Below are positions 9,474-17,281 of a stretch of DNA of 64,000 bases, piece after piece; position 1 is the first letter of the stretch, and every line of letters begins with the position of its first letter. The notes under the pieces were generated by a model. It was given only the letters and a program-made list of their open reading frames with translations. It did no database searches and was not told the DNA's origin. Where the stretch lies: NCBI RefSeq assembly GCF_002222635.1, contig NZ_CP022415.1:3410001-3474000 (forward strand), read 5' to 3'. Both the position numbers and the translations under genes were made by a program. Source of the stretch: Pseudosulfitobacter pseudonitzschiae. GTDB taxonomy: Bacteria > Pseudomonadota > Alphaproteobacteria > Rhodobacterales > Rhodobacteraceae.

Positions 9474-9498
9474 TGGCCCTGCACGTGATGCGGGGCCA
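9474..9498. other. Intercistronic hairpin after leuC
   Basis: TGGCCCTGCA / TGCGGGGCCA, a 10-bp stem with one G-U pair and a 5-nt loop, 12 bases past the leuC stop. There is no T-run, so it looks more like an mRNA-stabilising or processing hairpin than a full terminator. Confidence 0.4.
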
Positions 9499-9510
9499 GC
9501 GTTCACGGGC

Positions 9511-10926
9511 TTACATCAGGTCGCGCACATCGGTCAGACGGCCTGTGATCGCCGCCGCCGCTGCCATCGCAGGCGACATCAGGTGGGTGCGTCCGCCCCG
9601 GCCCTGACGACCCTCGAAGTTGCGGTTGGATGTGGCGGCGCAACGTTCGCCGGGGCTCAGCTGGTCGGGGTTCATCGCCAGACACATCGAGCATCCCGCC
9701 AAGCGCCATTCGAAACCGGCATCCTTGAAGATATCGGCCAGACCTTCTTCCTCGGCTTGGGCACGGACCAGACCGGAACCGGGCACGATCATCGCGCGCA
9801 GACCGTCCTTGATCTTCTTGCCCTTCAGGATCGCAGCAGCGGCGCGCAGGTCTTCGATGCGGCCGTTGGTGCACGAGCCGATAAAGACCGTGTCGATCTC
9901 GACTTCGCTCAGCGGGGTGCCGGGTTTCAGACCCATATAGTCAAGCGAGCGTTGCGCCGCATCGACTTTGCCGCCGGTGAAATCGCTGGCCGATGGCACG
10001 TTGGCCGTGATCGGCAACACGTCCTCGGGCGAGGTGCCCCATGTGACGACGGGCGCAATGTCTTCGGCCTTCAGGGTGATGACCTGATCCCACTGGGCGT
10101 CATCGTCAGAGAACAGCGTTTTCCACCATGTTACCGCAGCTTCCCACTCGGCGCCTTTGGGGGCGTGGGGGCGACCCATGCAATATTCGAACGTCTTTTC
10201 GTCGGGGGCGATGATGCCCGCGCGCGCGCCGCCTTCGATGGCCATGTTGCAGACGGTCATGCGGCCTTCCATCGACAGCTCGCGGATCGCTTCGCCGCAA
10301 TATTCGATGACATAGCCGGTGCCGCCGGCGGTTCCGGTCACGCCGATGACGGACAGGGTGATGTCCTTGGCCGTGACACCGGGGCGCAGCTTGCCGGTGA
10401 TCTCGACCTTCATGTTCTTGGATTTCTGCTGGATCAGCGTTTGCGTGGCCAGAACGTGTTCCACTTCGGATGTGCCAATACCGTGGGCCAGCGCGCCGAA
10501 TGCGCCGTGGGTCGCGGTGTGGCTGTCACCGCAGACAACCGTCATGCCAGGCAGGGTCCAGCCCTGTTCGGGGCCGACAATGTGCACAATACCCTGACGC
10601 ACGTCGGACACGGGGTAATAGTGAATGCCAAAGTCCTTGGCGTTCTTGTCCAGCGCTTCGACCTGAATGCGGCTTTCTTCGTTCATGCCGCCATTGGCAC
10701 GGTCCAGCGTGGTCGGCACGTTGTGGTCGGGAACTGCGATAGTCTGACCGGGCTTGCGCACAGTGCGGCCTGTCATACGCAGACCCTCGAACGCCTGCGG
10801 GCTGGTCACTTCGTGAACCAGATGGCGGTCGATATAAAGCAGGCAGGTGCCATCGTCAGCCTCGTGGGCGACGTGGGCATCCCAGATCTTGTCATAAAGC
10901 GTCTTGGAGGATTTGGTGGGGGACAT
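9511..10926 (-). CDS. leuC: 3-isopropylmalate dehydratase large subunit
   Basis: 471 residues. Catalytic subunit of isopropylmalate isomerase carrying a [4Fe-4S] cluster. The aconitase-family features are clear: [10 protein letters not shown] and [20 protein letters not shown] near the N-terminus, [17 protein letters not shown], the first cluster cysteine in [17 protein letters not shown], and the [12 protein letters not shown] pair (CxxC) near the C-terminus with the cysteines spaced as expected. It is the first structural gene of the leu cluster. A 28-codon leader ORF with a candidate promoter lies upstream. Confidence 0.97.
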   Translation of the reverse strand: MSPTKSSKTLYDKIWDAHVAHEADDGTCLLYIDRHLVHEVTSPQAFEGLRMTGRTVRKPGQTIAVPDHNVPTTLDRANGGMNEESRIQVEALDKNAKDFGIHYYPVSDVRQGIVHIVGPEQGWTLPGMTVVCGDSHTATHGAFGALAHGIGTSEVEHVLATQTLIQQKSKNMKVEITGKLRPGVTAKDITLSVIGVTGTAGGTGYVIEYCGEAIRELSMEGRMTVCNMAIEGGARAGIIAPDEKTFEYCMGRPHAPKGAEWEAAVTWWKTLFSDDDAQWDQVITLKAEDIAPVVTWGTSPEDVLPITANVPSASDFTGGKVDAAQRSLDYMGLKPGTPLSEVEIDTVFIGSCTNGRIEDLRAAAAILKGKKIKDGLRAMIVPGSGLVRAQAEEEGLADIFKDAGFEWRLAGCSMCLAMNPDQLSPGERCAATSNRNFEGRQGRGGRTHLMSPAMAAAAAITGRLTDVRDLM

Positions 10927-10978
10927 GAGGGACCTCTCCCGTATTTTGAATGCTGAAATGTCGTGGGGTTTCGGGTGC

Positions 10979-10998
10979 GCGCGACTTTATAGTCGCGC
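10979..10998. promoter_or_regulatory. Hairpin overlapping the stop of the leuC leader ORF
   Basis: Perfect 8-bp inverted repeat GCGCGACT / AGTCGCGC around the 4-base loop TTAT, spanning the stop codon of the upstream 28-codon ORF and lying about 50 bases before leuC. Its position suggests that ribosomes reaching the stop could change its folding. No T-run follows it. Confidence 0.4.
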
Positions 10999-11073
10999 CA
11001 GCACCGCGTGGGTCGCCCCGAAGAAGCGTTCGCGCAGCCGGGCGCGGTCGTCGATGTTAAACAGACGTGTCAT
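10987..11073 (-). CDS. Putative 28-residue leader peptide upstream of leuC
   Basis: Minus-strand ORF ATG...TAA encoding a peptide beginning MTRLFNIDDRARLRERFF and ending AVLARL. It has four Leu and six Arg codons; the last sense codon is CTA, a rare leucine codon, directly before the stop. A candidate promoter (TTGCAC-N17-TATCTG) would place the transcription start at or next to the ATG, making a leaderless message. No Shine-Dalgarno sequence is seen. Attenuation or another translational control of leuC is an inference; chance ORF is the alternative. Confidence 0.4.
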   Translation of the reverse strand: MTRLFNIDDRARLRERFFGATHAVLARL

Positions 11074-11080
11074 AGGCGCA

Positions 11081-11109
11081 CAGATACGCCTTTGACCCTT
11101 GTCGTGCAA
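11081..11109 (-). promoter_or_regulatory. Candidate leuC promoter
   Basis: On the minus strand TTGCAC (11109-11104) and TATCTG (11086-11081) are separated by exactly 17 bases. Seven bases then lead to the ATG of the 28-codon leader ORF, so transcription would start at about that ATG. Confidence 0.4.
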
Positions 11110-11254
11110 GGTAGACTCTTGAAAAGAGCCGTTGGCGCGCATCAGCCCATGGTTTGCGCCCTGTCAGGGATTTTACACGTGCGATTGCCCAATCCGTTTG
11201 TCTTGCACACGGCTAAGTCTAAGTGCAACCTAAGCACCAAGACAGGGAGTGCGC

Positions 11255-12670
11255 ATGGAGAACACCACCGAAACCGGGGCAAAATTCGGTCTGGATTTGC
11301 TAGAGGCCATTCGCACGTCGGCAGGGACTATCCAGTCATTCCTGATCAGTCTGATGCAGCCCGGTTGGCGCCTTTATCAAGTTCTGATCATCATCGCCCT
11401 TGCTGTTCTGTGTTATGGTCTGCACAAATTTTCGGGGCGTATTTTGCAGTCCTGGGTGCGCTCGCGTGAGGGCTGGAAGGCTTGGCAGCTGCGTATGGTC
11501 GTGCAAATCCGGCGCAGGCTCGGGCTTTTGTGGTATTCGGTTCTGGGTTGGACCCTTTGGCTGGTCATGCAGGAAATCACGTGGCCGTCGCGTTCCTATC
11601 TGATCGGACTGGCTGCAACTCTGGCAACAGCATGGGCGTTTATCGGGTTTTCGGCACGGCTGGTGCGCAACCGGTTTTTGCGGCGGGTGGTGACATGGAG
11701 CCTTTGGATCTATGTCACGCTGTTCTATCTCAATGTCTCCGACGAAGTGGCGGCCTTTCTGGACCGCATGGCGGTGGCGGTTGGGGATTTCCGGCTGTCG
11801 TTGCTGACGCTGATCATTGCCGCCGTTGTGATCGGTGTGCTGTTCACGCTGGCACGTCTGCTCAGCAACACCACAGCCGCGACCATTCGCAAAAACGAAG
11901 ACATTAGCCCGTCGATGCAGGTTCTTGCCGTTAAGGCCGTGCAGATCGGGCTGTATGGATTTGCCTTTTTCGCGGGGATCAAGGCGGTTGGCATTGATTT
12001 GACCGGCCTTGCGGTATTGACCGGTGCCATCGGTGTTGGTTTGGGCTTTGGTCTGCAAAAGGTAATTTCGAACCTTGTGTCGGGTGTGATCATCCTGCTC
12101 GACAAGTCGATCAAGCCCGGCGACGTTATCAGCCTTGGCGATACCTTTGGCTGGATACAGACACTGGGTGCGCGTTATGCCTCTGTGGTTACGCGGGACG
12201 GCAAGGAATACCTGATCCCGAACGAAGACCTGATCACCGGACAAGTGGTGAACTGGTCGCATTCCAATGATTTCGTGCGGCTGGATATCTATTTTGGCAC
12301 CTCTTACACGGATGATCCGCATCAGGTACGCAAGCTGGCCATCGAGGCCGCCAAAAGCGCCGACCGCGTGCTGAGCCACCGTCCGCCGGTCTGTCACGTT
12401 GTGGGCTTTGGCGACAGCAGTGTGGATTACATCCTGCGGTTCTGGATCAAGGATCCCACAGGGGGCCTGACCAACATTCGCGGCAATGTCTATCTGGCGC
12501 TGTGGGACATCTTCAAGGAAAACGACATTTCGATTCCCTTTCCGCAACGCGAAGTGCGGATGCTGGGCGAGACATCCAAACAGGCCTTTGGCGAAAAGGC
12601 TCCGTCCCCGGCCGACGCCGAGACCCCGGTTGCAAAGGACGACACGGCACCCAACACGTCGTTCGGTTAA
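11255..12670 (+). CDS. Mechanosensitive ion channel family protein (MscS-like)
   Basis: 471 residues; the ATG at 11255 follows AGGGAG at good spacing. There are several N-terminal membrane helices (VLIIIALAVLCYGLHKF, LLWYSVLGWTLWLVM, and more to about residue 260), then the pore-lining helix with the pattern LTGLAVLTGAIGVGLGFGLQKVISNLVSGVIIL, and the cytoplasmic beta domain (DKSIKPGDVISLGDTFGWI, YLIPNEDLITGQVVNWS). These channels release solutes on hypo-osmotic shock. The C-terminal 40 residues are polar and low-complexity. The stop overlaps that of the convergent Sel1-repeat gene by TTAA. Confidence 0.92.
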   Translation: MENTTETGAKFGLDLLEAIRTSAGTIQSFLISLMQPGWRLYQVLIIIALAVLCYGLHKFSGRILQSWVRSREGWKAWQLRMVVQIRRRLGLLWYSVLGWTLWLVMQEITWPSRSYLIGLAATLATAWAFIGFSARLVRNRFLRRVVTWSLWIYVTLFYLNVSDEVAAFLDRMAVAVGDFRLSLLTLIIAAVVIGVLFTLARLLSNTTAATIRKNEDISPSMQVLAVKAVQIGLYGFAFFAGIKAVGIDLTGLAVLTGAIGVGLGFGLQKVISNLVSGVIILLDKSIKPGDVISLGDTFGWIQTLGARYASVVTRDGKEYLIPNEDLITGQVVNWSHSNDFVRLDIYFGTSYTDDPHQVRKLAIEAAKSADRVLSHRPPVCHVVGFGDSSVDYILRFWIKDPTGGLTNIRGNVYLALWDIFKENDISIPFPQREVRMLGETSKQAFGEKAPSPADAETPVAKDDTAPNTSFG

Positions 12671-13890
12671 TCCAGCGTCAGCGCCTCAATGGCGTCGTCG
12701 TTGCCCCCTTTTGCGGCCAGCTTGAGGTATTTCAGATAGGCGACGGGATCGGGGGCCAGACCGCTGCCGCCGATGTAAAGCTGCGCCAGTGCAAAGGCCG
12801 CGTCGGCGTCGCCATTGTCAGCTGCCTTTTGCAGATAGGTTTGGGCCAGTTGCGGATCGCCCTCGCCCAATTTGCCATCAACCAGCCATTCGCCATAGAT
12901 GCGCTGGGCAGGAGGGTAGCCCGCCTCGGCAGCGTCCAGCAGCAGTGCGCGTCCCCTATCCACGTCGGTATCGCCATTGGCGTGTTCTACCAGCATCCGG
13001 CCAAGCGAATAGCTGCTAACCATATCGCCTAAGGTGGCACCCTGCTCCAGCAGATCGCGCGCGGCGGCCGGATCGCGCTGGACATAAGTGCCTGCCCAGT
13101 AAAGCGTCGCAAGGCCGTTGAAGGAGATCGGGTAGTTGTCTTCCTGCGCTGCTTTGCCAAGTATTTCCACGGCGCGCGGATCGCCCGCCTTGTCATAAGC
13201 GCGGCCCAATTCAAAGCGGATACGGGGACTGACGTCACCAGCGGCATAGGCGTTCAGGCAGGCGGTGGTGGCAGTGTCCGGGTCTATATCTTCCCACGCC
13301 ACGCCCGGCGCATCTGATTCGCTGTCATAGGGGTGGGCGGCGGCGGCATCACAGGCGGCAATCCATTTCTCGCGCACCTCCGGGCCACCTGCGCTGATCT
13401 GTTGCGCGGCGCGGGCGGCATCGACAGCATTGCGCGATCCGGCCAGCGGGAAGGTGGCGCTTTGATCGCCTGCCTGAATGGTCCAGTCACGCGCGGCCTG
13501 AAACAGTTCGACGTCCTCTTCTGAAATGAAGAAACTATAGGACACCATACCGTCGGTCTTGGGCTGCTCACGGCGCAATTTATTGCCCGACACCGTGACT
13601 GTACGCGCCGACCCGTCGGTCATGGTTATGGTTGATTTGACGCTGTCCTCGAACGCAGTTTCAGGAATAACAGCACCAATTGCGGTGTTTTTCCCTTCGG
13701 CGTCCAGCACCATGATGGCAAAGCTGTAATCCTCAAGGATCACGCCCGCCGTATGCACGCCTTCGTCATACAGCAGGTCGCCCGGTTGGTGATAGCGCCA
13801 TTCCTTGAATACCACCTCTTGGGCACACACTGCGCCAGAGGTGCTGCACACAGCCAGAACAACGTAGAAAGCACGGGTGAAATGTTTCAT
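12667..13890 (-). CDS. Secreted Sel1-repeat (TPR-like) protein
   Basis: 407 residues from the ATG at 13890, giving a signal peptide MKHFTRAFYVVLAVCSTSGAVCA. The N-terminal half resembles an invasion-associated-locus-B-like beta region (FKEWRYHQPGDLL, a YSFFISEEDVELF segment). The C-terminal 200 residues hold several Sel1-type helical repeats such as GLATLYWAGTYVQRDPAAA and FALAQLYIGGSGLAPDPVAYL. Sel1 proteins act as protein-interaction scaffolds, here presumably in the periplasm. Convergent with the mscS-like gene, sharing a TTAA stop overlap. Repeat assignment is firm; the role is unknown. Confidence 0.75.
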   Translation of the reverse strand: MKHFTRAFYVVLAVCSTSGAVCAQEVVFKEWRYHQPGDLLYDEGVHTAGVILEDYSFAIMVLDAEGKNTAIGAVIPETAFEDSVKSTITMTDGSARTVTVSGNKLRREQPKTDGMVSYSFFISEEDVELFQAARDWTIQAGDQSATFPLAGSRNAVDAARAAQQISAGGPEVREKWIAACDAAAAHPYDSESDAPGVAWEDIDPDTATTACLNAYAAGDVSPRIRFELGRAYDKAGDPRAVEILGKAAQEDNYPISFNGLATLYWAGTYVQRDPAAARDLLEQGATLGDMVSSYSLGRMLVEHANGDTDVDRGRALLLDAAEAGYPPAQRIYGEWLVDGKLGEGDPQLAQTYLQKAADNGDADAAFALAQLYIGGSGLAPDPVAYLKYLKLAAKGGNDDAIEALTLD

Positions 13891-14072
13891 CAAACGGTCC
13901 TTGATGTCAGGTCGGGATACCTTAGCGACAGCAGGATGCCGCACGCAAGTTAAGCATCAATCGGCCCTCCAACGCGGTGACGTCAGGCATGCGTTGAAAT
14001 CTGCCCTGCGGCTTGCTACCTTATGGGTGTATCCCAGCGCCGGGGATCTGGCGGCGCGTATCTAGGAGGGCA

Positions 14073-14129
14073 ATGTCCTGTCAATCCACACAACGTCGGC
14101 ACCGGCTGCCGACCAATCGGGCGCACTGA
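14073..14129 (+). CDS. Putative 18-residue ORF coupled to rsfS
   Basis: A strong AGGAGG precedes this ATG, whereas the rsfS ATG has no ribosome-binding site of its own. The peptide MSCQSTQRRHRLPTNRAH ends at a TGA that overlaps the rsfS ATG (TGATG). The arrangement suggests termination-reinitiation feeding rsfS. It could also mark a mis-set rsfS start or a sequence error. Confidence 0.35.
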   Translation: MSCQSTQRRHRLPTNRAH

Positions 14130-14494
14130 TGAGCGCCGTCGCACCCGAAGCAGGCAGCGAAGCGCAGTTGGCTTTGATACTTTCTTCCCTTTCCGATGAC
14201 AAAGCTGAAGACGTCGTGCAGATCAACCTGCGCGGCAAGACGGCCTTTGGCGACTATATGGTCGTATGTTCGGGCAGGTCATCGCGTCAGGTTGCTGCCA
14301 TTGCTGAAAAGCTGGTGCAACGTCTGAAAGAAGCATTTGGTCGCCCCGCGCGGATCGAGGGCAAGGACACAGGTGACTGGGTTCTGGTCGATACAGGTGA
14401 CGTTATCGTTCACGTGTTCCGGCCCGAAGTGCGCGAGTTCTACCAGCTTGAAAAGATGTGGCAGGGCACAGGCGAAACCACCGCCGCCAGCTGA
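14129..14494 (+). CDS. rsfS: Ribosomal silencing factor RsfS
   Basis: 121 residues, RsfS/Iojap family. It binds uL14 on the 50S subunit and blocks subunit joining under nutrient limitation. Motifs: LSDDKAEDVVQINLRGKTAFGDYMVVCSGRS as a contiguous domain start (about residues 20-50), then QVAAIAEKLV, EGKDTGDWVLVDTGDVIVHVF and REFYQLEKMW near the end. It begins without a clear ribosome-binding site, overlapping the stop of an 18-codon ORF. rlmH follows seven bases later, the usual bacterial gene pair. Confidence 0.95.
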   Translation: MSAVAPEAGSEAQLALILSSLSDDKAEDVVQINLRGKTAFGDYMVVCSGRSSRQVAAIAEKLVQRLKEAFGRPARIEGKDTGDWVLVDTGDVIVHVFRPEVREFYQLEKMWQGTGETTAAS

Positions 14495-14501
14495 CGCATC
14501 T

Positions 14502-14972
14502 ATGAAGGTTCATATCATTGCCGTGGGGCGCCTGCGTGGCGGCCCCGAGGCTGATCTTATTTCCGACTATCTGACACGTTTCGACCGTACCGGACGGGCT
14601 ATGAGCCTTGGTCCGGCGCAGGTCGTTGAAGTGGACGACCGCAAAGGGGGCGGCATGGCCGCCGAGGCCGAGCTGTTGCGCCGCGCGGTGCCCAAAGGTG
14701 CGCTGCTGGTGGTGATGGACGAACGCGGACGGGTGGAAACGTCGCCCAGATTTGCCAAGCGTCTGGCCGGTTGGCGCGACGACGGGCGCTCTGATCTTGC
14801 GCTGGTGATTGGCGGGGCCGACGGTATTGATCCGTCACTGCGCGCCGAGGCGGACTTTGCGCTGTCGTTCGGGGCGATGGTTTGGCCGCACATGCTGGTG
14901 CGGGTGATGCTGGCCGAGCAGTTGTACCGCGCGGCGTCTATTCTGTCGGGTGCGCCCTATCATCGGGACTAA
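14502..14972 (+). CDS. rlmH: 23S rRNA (pseudouridine1915-N3)-methyltransferase
   Basis: 156 residues, SPOUT fold. RlmH methylates pseudouridine 1915 of 23S rRNA on the assembled 70S ribosome using SAM. Signatures include MKVHIIAVGRLR at the start, LVVMDERGR, the glycine-rich SAM loop LVIGGADGID, the deep-knot segment ALSFGAMVWPHMLVRVMLAEQLYRA and the terminal GAPYHRD. Length and both ends agree with the family. Co-transcribed with rsfS. Confidence 0.97.
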   Translation: MKVHIIAVGRLRGGPEADLISDYLTRFDRTGRAMSLGPAQVVEVDDRKGGGMAAEAELLRRAVPKGALLVVMDERGRVETSPRFAKRLAGWRDDGRSDLALVIGGADGIDPSLRAEADFALSFGAMVWPHMLVRVMLAEQLYRAASILSGAPYHRD

Positions 14973-14989
14973 AGCTGGCGCATGTCTTT

Positions 14990-15688
14990 TTATTTAGCCT
15001 TGCCCATCAGGATGCGCCGTGAATGGGACGCAAACTCGCGGCGCCAGATGATGGCAAGGGTGAACGCTGTCGCAATCATCAGCGGAATGGGGCCAAGCAG
15101 CCACGCGGCCATTGCAACGCCGAAATAGACCGCGCGCAAACCGCGGTTAAAACTGCGGGCTGCCGTGATGTTGATTTCGGCGGACTGGTTGGCGCGCGGC
15201 AGGGCAATAGGGTCTTCGGGGTCGTTGGGCACCGAGGCCATAACAACGGCGGCGTAGCCGAACAGCCGATTGGACCAGACAAACTTCAAAAAGGCGTTGG
15301 TCAGAAAAAGGCTGATGATCAGCAGCTTTGCTTCCCAGACAAAGATCGGTTCCGACACCATGACCAGATCGTTCGCGATGTCCGTGATGTGCTCGGCATT
15401 GCCGAGCATCGCCAGCGTGCCACCGATGGCAATGGCGACGGTGGACGCAAAGAAGGCAGTGCTCTGGCGCAGACTGGCAAGAATCTGGGCATCAAAGATA
15501 CGCGGGGAGCGGTTGATCATCTGGACCATCCACTCGCGCCGGTATCCAGACATGATCCGCGCCGTCGAGGGATATTTGAGCGTTGTGCTTTCGACGCACC
15601 AGCCGATCAGCAACCAAGCGGTGATCAGCAGGCCCAGAGCCACGTAATCCAATGTATCAAACAGGGTAAGGCGATGGGTCCATGTCAT
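14990..15688 (-). CDS. DUF599 family membrane protein
   Basis: 232 residues from ATG 15688. Four or so transmembrane segments are visible: FDTLDYVALGLLITAWLLIGW, the FFASTVAIAIGGTLAML segment, a helix near LLIISLFLTNAFLKFVWS, and AWLLGPIPLMIATAFTLAIIW. The pattern with RREWMVQMINRSPRIFDAQI between the first two helices fits the DUF599 inner-membrane family, of unknown function. It diverges from glcD across an 80-bp region that holds a palindromic operator, so the two may share regulation. Confidence 0.8.
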   Translation of the reverse strand: MTWTHRLTLFDTLDYVALGLLITAWLLIGWCVESTTLKYPSTARIMSGYRREWMVQMINRSPRIFDAQILASLRQSTAFFASTVAIAIGGTLAMLGNAEHITDIANDLVMVSEPIFVWEAKLLIISLFLTNAFLKFVWSNRLFGYAAVVMASVPNDPEDPIALPRANQSAEINITAARSFNRGLRAVYFGVAMAAWLLGPIPLMIATAFTLAIIWRREFASHSRRILMGKAK

Positions 15689-15732
15689 GCTAGAGTGATA
15701 GGGTGTTGCCCTGCCCCTTGTCACGCTGTCAA

Positions 15733-15755
15733 ATTGGTAATATTATTTTACCAAT
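15733..15755. promoter_or_regulatory. Palindromic operator in front of glcD
   Basis: Perfect 8-bp inverted repeat ATTGGTAA / TTACCAAT separated by seven AT bases, ending five bases before the glcD AGGAGGAG ribosome-binding site. The TTGGT/ACCAA half-sites resemble those read by GntR/FadR-type regulators such as GlcC, PdhR or LldR, but the spacing is wider than in their classical sites. No regulator gene lies next to it. Confidence 0.5.
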
Positions 15756-15768
15756 AGGAGGAGATGCC

Positions 15769-17217
15769 ATGGAAATGCCGATCCCGAATCCAGATGTGCT
15801 GGTGCGCAAGGGCCATGTGGTTGAGCGTTTGTTGCAGGTTCTGCCTGCTGACGCCGTGATCAGTGATGTGGCCGAAACACGCGCCTACGAGTGTGACGCG
15901 CTGACCGCCTATAAATGCGCACCGATGGTTGCGGTCTTGCCCGCGACGACCCAAGAGGTCTCGGATGTGCTGCGTATCTGTCACGAAGAGGGCGTGCCGG
16001 TGGTGCCGCGCGGCTCTGGCACATCGCTGGCCGGTGGGGCATTGCCCACGGCTGATTGTGTGATTCTGGGTGTCGCGCGAATGAATGATGTGATCGAAAC
16101 GGATTATGCCAACCGGATCATCCGTGTGCAGACAGGGCGGACCAACCTGAGCGTCACGGGCGCTGTCGAGGAAGACGGGTTTTTCTATGCACCTGATCCC
16201 TCGAGCCAACTGGCCTGTGCTATCGCGGGCAATATCGCGATGAACAGCGGCGGGGCGCATTGCCTGAAGTATGGGGTGACGACGAACAACCTGATGGGCG
16301 TCACGCTGGTGCAGATGGACGGCACCGTGGTCGAGATCGGCGGCGCATATCTGGACGCAGGCGGGCTGGACCTGCTGGGTGTCATCTGTGGGTCCGAGGG
16401 CCAGTTGGGCGTGGTGACCGAGGCGACCTTGCGCATCCTGCACAAGCCCGAAGGCGCGCGGCCCGTGCTGATGGGCTTTGACGACAACGAAGTGGCCGGC
16501 GCCTGCGTTTCCGACATCATCAAGGCAGGCGTTCTGCCCGTGGCGATCGAGTTCATGGACCGGCCTTGTATCGAGGCAACAGAGGCCTTTGCCGGTGCCG
16601 GTTACCCCGACTGCGAGGCGCTGTTGATCGTCGAGGTGGAAGGGTCGGAAGCCGAAATCGACGACCAACTGGGGCGGATCATGGAGATCGCACGGCGGCA
16701 CAATCCGGTCGAACTGCGCGAAAGCAAATCGCCAGAGGAAAGTGCGCGCATCTGGCTGGGTCGCAAAAGCGCCTTTGGGGCGATGGGGCAGATCAACGAT
16801 TACATGTGTCTCGACGGCACGATACCGGTGTCGTCGCTGCCCTTTGTGCTGCGCCGCATTGGCGAAATGTCGGTGGAATATGGTCTGCGCGTTGGCAACG
16901 TGTTTCACGCAGGGGATGGAAACATGCACCCGCTGATCCTGTTCGACGCCAACAAGCCGGGCGATCTGGAACTGTGCGAGGCTTTTGGCGCCGAAGTGCT
17001 GAAACTGTGCGTCGAGGCGGGTGGCTGTCTGACCGGTGAACACGGTGTGGGCATCGAAAAGCGTGACCTGATGCATGTGCAGTACACGATGGACGATTTG
17101 GAGGCGCAGATGGCGGTAAAGGATGTGTTTGATCCGCAATGGTTGCTGAACCCTGCGAAAGTATTTCCGCTGGATGCCTCCGATGCGCGTCGCACAGTAG
17201 CGATTGCTGCGCAGTAG
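15769..17217 (+). CDS. glcD: Glycolate oxidase FAD-binding subunit
   Basis: 482 residues; ATG at 15769 follows AGGAGGAG. GlcD is the main flavoprotein of membrane-associated glycolate oxidase, which converts glycolate to glyoxylate. The FAD-binding type 4 motif VVPRGSGTSLAGGALP lies near residues 80-95, followed by SSQLACAIAGNIAMNSGGAHCLKYG (about 145-170). The FAD-oxidase C-terminal domain shows GNVFHAGDGNMHPLI and GGCLTGEHGVGIEKRDLM. It heads the glcDE-(membrane protein)-F cluster. Confidence 0.96.
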   Translation: MEMPIPNPDVLVRKGHVVERLLQVLPADAVISDVAETRAYECDALTAYKCAPMVAVLPATTQEVSDVLRICHEEGVPVVPRGSGTSLAGGALPTADCVILGVARMNDVIETDYANRIIRVQTGRTNLSVTGAVEEDGFFYAPDPSSQLACAIAGNIAMNSGGAHCLKYGVTTNNLMGVTLVQMDGTVVEIGGAYLDAGGLDLLGVICGSEGQLGVVTEATLRILHKPEGARPVLMGFDDNEVAGACVSDIIKAGVLPVAIEFMDRPCIEATEAFAGAGYPDCEALLIVEVEGSEAEIDDQLGRIMEIARRHNPVELRESKSPEESARIWLGRKSAFGAMGQINDYMCLDGTIPVSSLPFVLRRIGEMSVEYGLRVGNVFHAGDGNMHPLILFDANKPGDLELCEAFGAEVLKLCVEAGGCLTGEHGVGIEKRDLMHVQYTMDDLEAQMAVKDVFDPQWLLNPAKVFPLDASDARRTVAIAAQ

Positions 17218-17281
17218 GGGGCCAGCCCCCTTGGCGCTTGCGCGCCTGACCCCCCGGGATATTTGGAGCCAAAAGAAGATG
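17218..17281. repeat. Intergenic repeat, copy A (glcD-glcE)
   Basis: A GGGGGCCAGCCCCC palindrome, a GC spacer and CCCCCGGGATATTTGGAGCC followed by AAAAGAAGATG. It matches copies at 28050-28090 and 49189-49244. The purine-rich end lies where the glcE ribosome-binding site is expected. Confidence 0.7.
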
